Below, piece by piece: positions 55,411 through 64,000 of a DNA stretch of 64,000 nucleotides. The position numbers were made by a program, and so were the translations under genes. The notes beneath the pieces are model-generated. The model ran no database searches. It worked only from the letters and a program-made list of their open reading frames with translations, and was not told the origin of the DNA. Source of the DNA: Ryuthela nishihirai (Eukaryota > Arthropoda > Arachnida > Araneae > Heptathelidae); contig JAWZYU010000007.1 of NCBI GenBank assembly GCA_038380435.1, forward strand, positions 87,310,334 to 87,374,333, given 5' to 3'. Every line of letters begins with the position of its first letter. Positions within the stretch are counted from its first letter, which is position 1.

Positions 55411-58400
55411 AAATAGCTCATAAAAGACGAAAATGAACTTCTAGTAAGTAAAAAAGATCCTTACCCATATTCACATTTATTTTCCTTTCCCAGATATGCG
55501 TATTCATTGAAATTTGAAATATATCAATCCGTAATTGAAAATAAAACCTGTATGTGCTGCATATTTATCACAGCCATATTTGAATTCAGCACCCCATAAT
55601 TAGTTAAAAACATCCTGTTTGACCAATGTTATAAAAAAAGTTTAAGTTTGTTGTCTAGTGTAATTCTTTCACAACATTGAGCAGTGTTTAGGAAGAAATT
55701 GTTGTTCTTTTGCCATTAGGAACGAGCAACGATCTCTCATTTCTCTAAGTGCAAGAGCCCATATTTTTTCTTCGCCAACCATCAGCTTGCGGCTAATGGT
55801 AGAGCAACGCGCGTGTCTTGAGGTCACACAGCTTCCTACTGATGTGGTTACCGCAAGAACGTCTGCCATTCCATCCATGGGAAATGAATTCAACATGCTG
55901 GGAATCTAATTTAGCAGCGGAAAGCTCGCCACAGTTTTTTCGTTTCTACCACGTTCAAAACGTTTCTAGTGTTCCTTAGTTATGTGCACGATATTTCTAA
56001 CCCTGAGAAGGATTTGTCAGATAGCAATATATCTCAATCTGCAAATATTCTCAGTTGGACGCGTTTATTCCACACAGAGAAGAATTTTTGGAGAGAGGAA
56101 AAAGAAAATAAGTTTTTTTTAATTTGGTAGGGAAGTAGGAAACAAGCAAAACATAGCAATTCGATGCTAAAGTTTTGCTATGAAGGGGCAGTTTAGGCGT
56201 AGTTGCAGAACTTTAGAAATAAAGCAAAATGTTTTTTCAAACTTGTAAATCAGATGGAAAAACAGTGTTTCGGACTTTGAAAACGGAGAACAGAAGGATA
56301 CGATGCTTTGTATGCTCTAAACGGTGACAAAGAGAAAGCGAAAGTCCACACAAATTCAAAAGTAGTGTGGAATTTAATTAGCATGAGTGCAGATGTCCTC
56401 AGTAATGTTCTTAGATAAAGATTTCAAGTTTTATGACACAGATAAGCGTTAAATTTGATCAGATTATTGTCATCTATTACTATCAGAAAAATTTTAATTT
56501 CTTGAAGTTTTCAGAGTTTGGTGCCATTCATACTATCGATTTCAAATTTTGGTTCCAATCAGTGCATCGTTTCCTGATTTCTTTGCTAGTCAGTGTATCG
56601 ATGTCAGATTTTGGTGCCTGTCAGTGTATCAGAACGATACATGTATATTTATTTTCTTTTTTTATAAATATTCAAAAAATAGCTTTTCTAGTCTTACAAA
56701 TTGATTCCAACAATTCAGACACTTACTCAGAATTTACTTTCAGGGGGCGGGGGACGATATCTGAGAATAAGACTTGAGTAGGGTTTCCCATTTGCTAAAA
56801 TATTTCACCCAGCAGGAAAGTTTAAAATGATATTCTATATGGAATTAGAATGTATAGTTGTTTTTTAATCTATTTTTAGTGTTCGATATAAAATTATACA
56901 AATACAACTGTTTTAGATTTCGAACAAGTCGACAATTTTCAGATTTAGTGTAAGACAACAGGAATTTTAGGGTGGTATTTTCTGGACATGTCTGTGCTAC
57001 AATAATCCTTTCCTTAATATGATCGATAAAAACTCCATTGTTCTTGATTTAAGAAACACTAAAGTATCACAAGTTTCACGGTACAAATATACGTTATTGC
57101 GGAGTCTGCCATTTGGTATTCTTTGTACACTATATATAAATCCTTGTATTCCAAGGACACAAACCACCTGACAAAGATTGATAACAGAATGAATTGTATA
57201 TGACTGTTAACTGTTGTAGATATAGATTGGAAATAATGATTTTATAAATCTGTTCGTAAATAAGAGAGAATACTTTTCAGGTGGGGATGAAGTCGTTCAG
57301 ATATTCTGTACATTTATAATTCTTTCGAAAGTAAAGAATTAGGTGGATTTGATTTATACTTTCGTTTGGATGAAACATTGTTTTCAGAATTCATATCGTT
57401 TGAGATTTGAGATAGTGATGCAACATTTGTGCGAATAATTAGATTTGCATTTGTGTATTAGAAAAGTGTTGAAGATCTGACCAATCTACCACGTGAATAT
57501 GAAGGCAAGGTCTGCCTTTCTGAAGAGCAAGTTACTGTACCACGTGCGATGATTAATCACACCTGTTTAAGGAAGGTTACAGAAGATAAGATTTTACATT
57601 GCAGGGGAGTGATATTAAATCAGTGTTGAACTGAATGTTTTAAATAACCTAACGATTATTCTTAATGATAAAACATTGAATCACTCTATTCTAAAACTAG
57701 CTTATCAACCTAGAGCTGCGATCATTTATACTAAATAAAGGAACCCAATTAATCGTAGCCAGAGAAAATTTTAGTTCAATATTAGACAAGAATGTAAAAA
57801 TACACCATTCAAACATAGTAGGAAAATTGGTTTCAAACTTCCCTGATAATGAATCTAATGGATCTTATTATTCTGTTCCAGCGACCATCCTGACTTGATT
57901 TTCGGACATATTTAAAATCATATTTAAATTTATTACTAGAATTAATCATTTTGAGTTCTTTCAACGTGAGTGTAAAAATACTTCATTTGTTATTAATCAA
58001 AGCTATTGAAAACTATCAAAAATAGCTCTATGTCATCACTTGAATGAGGTGTGAGTTGACCTTTTCCATAATTTGCTGACGCTGTAATGACAGGAATGGA
58101 AATCAATCTCCAAGATTGTAGCGAAGTTGAATCGATTTAGATCGCGTGGGAAAACGTTCGCGTCACAGTTGCTGACGTACAAAGAACGAAGAGAAAGAAT
58201 CCACGAGGCGTAGCTCGTTGCTTTCATCCATTTGTCTCTGGAGATTGAGAGATCACTTCCGGATGATAGAAAACGATGTGTCGAGCTAAAAGCAATCTCC
58301 GCCACCACTTCCGCTTTTTTTGAAAGGCAATTTCCCAGTCAGCCTTCTGAGTGATCTTTGGGGAGAATCAAGCGAGGTGTTGAAGAAAGAGCAAAAAAAG

Positions 58401-58635
58401 TAATCTCTCTTAAAATGTGAATGGAAGTAGTGAATTTTTTTTTGCATGTCGAGTAACAATCAAATTATTACTGAGCTCAGTAATGAGTCAGGCCTTATGT
58501 TTTCTCATATTCATTTAAAAAAAGAGCGATTAAATTTTTAACCACAAGGCCATCATAATGTATAAGTATTACATTGCGAAACTGTGACTTATGCACTAAA
58601 TTTTGAATTTTGAAATTTTCATATAATTGAATATA
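55411..58635. other. Long non-coding stretch
   Basis: No supported gene. Short frames at 55669-55896 (minus, 75 codons), 56433-56777 (plus, 114 codons) and 58036-58308 (minus, 90 codons) resemble no family I know. The 58.0-58.3 kb patch and the 55.7-55.9 kb patch are less AT-rich than their surroundings. Confidence 0.35.
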
Positions 58636-60050
58636 GTAAAATGTTGATATAACAGAGTCCAGAATAACAAATTTTAATTCCGTCCCCTGCCAATTTAATT
58701 TACTATGTATCTCTATGTAAAAATGTATTATTTTAACGAATTTTGTTTTAACGAAAATATCACTTTAATGTAATATGATTAATCGTAAGGTGAAAAAATA
58801 TGGTCACTGTGATGTTGCTTCTTCGTTTGTCTGTCTATTGGGACCACTTAGGAATGTCCCCTCGGTTCGATCGCAATACGCGACGGGTGAAAGGGATTAT
58901 CAGATAAAATCAAAGGTTTTATCACAATTGCAAGGGACTCAATACTGAGGCTCCTCCCCAATAAATTGGTTCAACTTCGCCTTTACTTAAATATAACAAT
59001 TATTTATTGAACCTTCCAAACATGTTTGATAGACAAGGACATATGCTCAATTACATAGCATTGCATCAACAGCTTACTATGCCTGTTCAGCTGCATTCAC
59101 AGAGCCCAATGCCGTTATTTCCAGTCGGCATTTACCAGCTTCACAATTTTACGTCTTCACGCGTTCATTCTTCGACTGACTCTCCCTTCCTCGTCGTTGC
59201 CAACCTCTTTTTCCCTTCTCCCTCTGCCTTGGCCATCTGGCAAGGCCGCTAGCCTCCGGGACCCAGGTCACTTGTCAGTGGATGCCAGCAGTTGGGTGAC
59301 CTCCGTCCCTCCGGGCACTGCTACTTCAATGAACTCTCCAGATGCTGAGACAGAGGGTCTCCCACGTAGCATATGCCTTTTTATTGAAATCCAAAATAAT
59401 ATATAAAACATGAACAAAAAAAATATTTAAAAAGGCCTCTAGCCTGACAGTCACTATAACGAAACTTTTAACGAGGAAATCTTCAAACTAAATTTGTACA
59501 ACGTATATTTTTAAATCAAGTGATTTTGTTTTTAGAACCTGGCAAAGTTGCAATAATTTAAACGCTGTGAAATGTCTTAATGTGTAAACGCAATCACAGT
59601 GCTATGCATCACGTTCTATTGTACATTGCATGGAACACATTTATGCTGATCTCACTACATTCAGTATAGATATTCTCTATACGTGCTGTGCCAGATTTAT
59701 GCTTTAAAATGGGACTGACACATTTCCGTAGCATAAAAACGGATTGTCAAACTTCGAGATATACGAACACCACCTGGATATACATGCTTCTGATTGTATT
59801 GCATTGTAAGTAACGATAGCATTTTGAGAAACGTTCTTTCAAAAGTAGTTCTAAACCGCGTCATATTTTATCATTTGTTAAATTCAAGTTATTCTTATAT
59901 TTCTTCGTTATTATTAATATTGCTTTAGTTAAGTTCGTTAGTTAGTTAATATATTATAATTTTCTTTCATTATGATTATGACATTACATAATTTTGTCGT
60001 ATGTAACTATAATAGCGCTTTATTCATTTCACTGTAACGAAATTTTACTG
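58636..60050. mobile_element. pogo/Tigger-like element, decayed
   Basis: The left end GTAAAATGTTGATATAACAG lies after TA (58634-58635). The right end, reversed, is CAGTAAAATTTCGTTACAG, followed on the plus strand by TA (60051-60052). Repeated ATAACGAA-like words near both ends are typical of this group. The ~1.4 kb interior has short frames (59007-59406) without recognised transposase motifs. Confidence 0.45.
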
Positions 60051-60184
60051 TAATGATTTTATTTTGGTCATTTGCACGATTTCGTTATACTGATTTCTCA
60101 CTTTAATTATCATACAACGTTCAAAACGTTCTTGACACATATCTGCAGAAAAAAATTCACTTATTTCAACAACACATTTACTAT

Positions 60185-61230
60185 AATTTAAAGAACTCCC
60201 CTCCAGCATCTACACCAATCCTGGAACGCTTGGTGGTACTCCTGTTGGGGAATACTCCGCAACTCTGAATGAATGCATTTTGCAAGGTCTTGCACCCTTG
60301 AAAAAGGCTTCACAGCAAGTTCCTTTTTAATTTTTAGAAACAATAAAAAATTGCATGTGAAAAGTTGGGTAAATATGTAGGATGGAATAGTTGTTTAATA
60401 GTTTCCTGCTCCTGATAGCCGTAACTTGCCGATTGTGTGAGCACTAGCATTGTCATGAAGAAGAACCATTGACACACCTGTTGTTGGACGCTGCTCCTTC
60501 ATCTCCTTAACCATTTTGGGCAAAACAATGTTGGAGTAGTATTGGCCATTTATGGTCATTTTTGCAGGTAAGGTGTCCACGCCTACCACTCCTTGGGAAT
60601 TGACAAGAATTGTGAACATCCTTTTGAGCGAAAGTCTTGTCGGAGGATTTGGGGACGCGGTTCATCTTCCGCAAACCAAACACAGTTGTCAATCTTCCTG
60701 GGAGTTGTACAATAAAATCACGTCTCATAACCTGTGACAATGTTAACCGTTTGGGCCATTAAGTTCAAACATTGCCAGCATCTCCTGGCACTATTCGACT
60801 CTAGCCCTTTTTGTTGTTCTATCAGATTGTGGGGTACCTATTTGGCAAAGATCTTTCGGAACTTTAAATATTGATGAATAATTTGTTTCCACAATGCCAA
60901 TTGATATACTGATATCTAAACGCATTAACCTTATTACTTGGGTTTTCCTTAATGCTTACGAATAGCAGCGATGGTTTTCTTGTTCATTTCCTCCTTCAGT
61001 CTTCCTGCAAAAGGGAGGTCTCGAAGCTCTGCCGTACTTCTCTGAATTTGCGCATCCATCCCGTAACGGTGGCATATGACGCATGTACTTCTGATAAACC
61101 AGCATGAATGTTTTCCTGCCATCCCCATACCGAATCCCTGCGAAAGTGTAAAATCTTTCCTAGTCTTTAGTAGGCTCCATAAGGACAATTCACAGATTTC
61201 GCAGACCGAACTTCAAGTTCCGCTAACGAA
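60185..61230 (-). pseudogene. Second mariner-like transposase, decayed
   Basis: Minus-strand motif order of mariner: an N-terminal region (RDLPFAGRLKEEMNKKTI frame 60949-61188), then VWFAEDEPRPQ, FTILVNSQGVVGVDTLPAKM, YYSNIVLPKMVKEMKEQRP and the catalytic VLLHDNASAHTIGKLRLSG; the C-terminal part is frame-broken. It differs clearly from the mariner at 0.9-1.9 kb and represents another lineage. Terminal repeats not identified. Confidence 0.8.
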
Positions 61231-63679
61231 GAGAGAAATGATGATATGGCCTTCGTCTTTAAAATGTAATAACAAGTTTAGATAAGCTTTCAATCACCTC
61301 GTAACTCGGAGGAACGAGTGTAACTCAACAGAAAAGTGTGAAGAAATTTTTTGAACACTCTCATTAATAGTGTAACTAGCTTTAAGTATATTTAATTAAG
61401 AGCGTTATCAATTTAACGAAATGGTATTTCTTCAAGAGGAATCTTGCTGATTTTTATCAAGTGAGAATCGTTTTATGGGATTTATAACTTAATTGTTTGA
61501 TGTTCCAGTAATAGAATTTTAAGTGGCACATTTATTGGACTTATATTGACAGGGCATTTATCAATCTTTAGCATGTTTGAACTCAAACCATAGATTTCAC
61601 AGTTATTATTTGTTCAACTCTTCGCTCTACACTATATTACAAAAAAGTAACTGGACATTTCCACGTTTATGTAAATGGAAATCCAGATTCAAAGTCTCCC
61701 TAAATTTAAAAATAACATTTTTACGAAAAATGTAACTGGAAATAAATTGATCTTGCTAATATCTCTCAAAATATCTATTTACTGCAATATTCGTTTAATA
61801 TTCAAAGAATTATGCAAATTGAAACATTTAACTGCAACTTTTGTTATTGATGAAAATTTACTTCAAAAGATAAACAAAACTTGTCATAATAAATCTTTCG
61901 ATAACATAAATTAACATTTGAAATTTTTCTAATAATGATTTCAGTTTTCATAATTTGTTTCAGGGGGAGGGGTAGGTAGAATGTGATAGCTCCAAAACCA
62001 CTTTAAATCCTAAGTGAATATTTTTAAAAATTGAGTTTCTTAGATATTTAAGTGAAATCTTCCCTTTTTCTGGTGACATTTTTTCGTAAAAATCTTACTT
62101 CCAAAGTGAGGAAATTTTGAATGAGGCTTTCCATTCACATAACATTAAAGTTGTCAGGTTGCCTTTTGAAATAGAGTGAATCTCACCTCTGAAAATTACA
62201 ACTAAACTGTTGAGGGAACTTGCAGGAATCGGTATGTCAGTGACATGCCTCACCGCTATTACACCTTTGCGTAGAGTGCCCTGATTTACAGAAGATCCAG
62301 GGAAGTTTTAAATTTTTGTTGCGCGCGATCAACTAAGAGGACCATGCGTTCCCTTTTAACGAGGTTGACTGTTCACCTAGTTTGACAGATCGTAATTATT
62401 GACTTTCATTTTAAAATTCTAGCCTGAATATTTCAAGTCAAATGCATTACCGACGTATTTTTTTATACTGTTGCCACTACTACTCCATTGCTAAAATATC
62501 TGCTCATGCAGCAGGGCTAATCTAACCTTAAAATAATATCTTAAAATAAGTTCTGGGGACATTTGTTCGTCGGAGACAGAGCTTTTCATCCAGGTACTGT
62601 TCCCCAGAAAAGTGGGACATCTGGTTACCCTACCTTTGCGGAGATCTTTCGGATTTCGTCTATTTCCACTTATTCTATGAGGCATTCGGTGATACCACCG
62701 CGTTCATCATTTGACTTTGAAGATTTATTTGGACTATGCATTGTACTTCATAAAACGTTTAGAAGACAATCCCTGATAGGTAGCAAAGAAAGCAAAAGTT
62801 AAATGCGAAATTACTACAGTTTGTTTTGAAAACGTAAATTTTACAAAAATTAGGCCTCCTGGGGATAACAGGCTGTATTGTGCAGCATTATGGCCCAGGT
62901 TAACAAACAGGATACGTTAGATGTGGTAGTGCTTTTTTCGATTCATTTTCGATTCCATGAAACATTTTTATTACAAATGTTTAAAAACCTTGGTTTTCGG
63001 TTTGGCTTTTTGCGTGGAGGCTATTTGGTGGATCCTGTTTCACCCAATATATTAAAACATGAAGCATTTTGGCTCTAAGCAGGACCCTACTTAAGACTTG
63101 ATGCTCGATTTTACAAATTTTGACGAGATGATCTTATAAAAATTAAATAGCATATAATCCTGTTAAAATGTTAAATTCGATAGTTCACTTTCGTAATGTT
63201 TTATCATCATCGCAAATCTTTATGAGCATCAGCGTATATTGTCTACTTAATAACCAATGAAATTTTGAAAATGCCTTAGGTCTGATGTATGTTTGCGAGT
63301 AAAAGTAACAGTCAAATGACTTATTAATGACTAAAAATTAACTGAAAAAATATACTGCGATAAAAAATAAGCCTGTATTTCAATAAAATATCCTTTGGAA
63401 AATATTAGACAAAAATTTCCAAGAATGCAATTTGGCAAATTCTTCTGAGCTGGCTTTCCTCTTTTAAATGCAATTATCAGAAGATACTCCTTTTCACAGT
63501 AAACCTCTCTATATATCACTTGATCTCCACAATTTTAATTTTCACAGATTAATTTCAGTTTTCTACGTAAAAGTGCAGCAATTTTTTGAATTGACATTCT
63601 ACTTTTTCATAAAAAAAATCGCTTCTTTCACATATGTTTTTGAAAATTTGTGTCTTGTCCCAATGCAGTTTTTTTTTTC
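61231..63679. other. Long non-coding stretch
   Basis: AT-rich, no supported gene. Near 62608-62640 a GGTAACCAGATGTCCCAC-like phrase (minus strand) resembles a common transposon end. Frames of 60-80 codons are unrecognised. Confidence 0.35.
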
Positions 63680-63832
63680 AGCTTTGGTATGAATGTTTGT
63701 TTTGTCCTTCTGTTGAGGTCTCTTCTATGAGGTCTCGCCTTCCTCATAGTATTCTCTATGGCGAATAAACTGACAAACTCTTTTCAAATCTCTATGACAA
63801 ACAACTGCTTGAAGGAATATTTCTTTTTTTAT
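63680..63832 (+). mobile_element. SINE-B copy, 5'-truncated
   Basis: Has TGAATGTTTGTTTTGTCCTT, CTTCTGTTGAGGTCTC, GGCGAATAAACTGACAAACTC and AACAACTGCTTGAAGGAATA, in SINE-B order, with an AT-rich tail. The tRNA-like head is missing. Confidence 0.7.
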
Positions 63833-64000
63833 TAACGTGAACATGATCGTTGAATTTTTAAATCAGTTTTATTTCCATTATCTTAAGTAGTTTTGTCATT
63901 CATGTAAGCCATCAATAACACAGCAATGTTTGCTATTTTTTTACAGATCTTATCATACCCGATCTCAGCATTAACATCAATACTTTAACCACGGTTTTAT
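63833..64000. other. Window end, nothing recognised
   Basis: AT-rich sequence with no feature. Confidence 0.4.

Noticed and set aside
58036..58308. 90-codon minus frame as a host exon
   Set aside because: The patch is less AT-rich than its surroundings, but no clear splice pair, family signal or neighbouring exon could be found.

Overview
This is a transposon-rich, AT-rich animal genomic window, most likely from an arthropod. The evidence is one spliced Toll-type LRR receptor gene with GT-AG introns, surrounded by eukaryotic mobile elements: Ty3/Gypsy, Tc1/mariner, hAT, non-LTR LINEs and tRNA-derived SINEs. There is no operon structure. I cannot fix the species. Long introns and relic density would suit a chelicerate, a crustacean or a large-genome insect.

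Layout. 1-10.6 kb: decayed mariner, SINEs, a Tc1-like tail, a broken Gypsy pol and a LINE 3' end. 10.65-17.5 kb (minus strand): the only convincing host gene. Three exons give 717 codons of a Toll-like ectodomain: signal peptide, N-terminal Cys cluster, about 17 LRRs, LRRCT, LRRNT, LRRs and the start of a second LRRCT. The last visible exon ends at a strong splice donor. No transmembrane or TIR exon is visible in the remaining 10.6 kb. 17.9-19.1 kb: a ~115-bp tandem array next to the gene's 5' side.

19.1-29.1 kb: a giant inverted repeat with arms of about 4 kb and a 1.7 kb spacer. Each arm carries the same hAT-derived element with the same imperfect 8-bp target duplication. Only the left arm carries a SINE, with its own 13-bp duplication. 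The order of events can therefore be read directly: hAT insertion, then inverted duplication, then SINE insertion.

30-46 kb: a ~175-bp array of 12 copies, a decayed LINE interrupted by a Tc1-like element, degenerate older ~230-290-bp repeats apparently related to the array, a 319-bp tandem duplication, a 13-copy 44-bp array and a foldback element. 46-50 kb (minus): a near-complete but decayed LINE with endonuclease and reverse transcriptase, and an internal 96-bp foldback inside the endonuclease region. 51-52.7 kb: a non-autonomous hAT element holding a SINE, a hairpin and a 37-bp minisatellite. 53.4-55.4 kb: a broken intronless copy of a multi-copy arthropod protein family of unknown function, interrupted by a hAT fragment. 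58.6-61.2 kb: a pogo-like element and a second mariner relic.

Two tRNA-derived SINE families recur: SINE-A (6 copies, most with readable target duplications) and SINE-B (4 copies). Apart from the receptor I see no intact host gene. Coordinates of old repeats are approximate, because they were found by eye comparison within the window.
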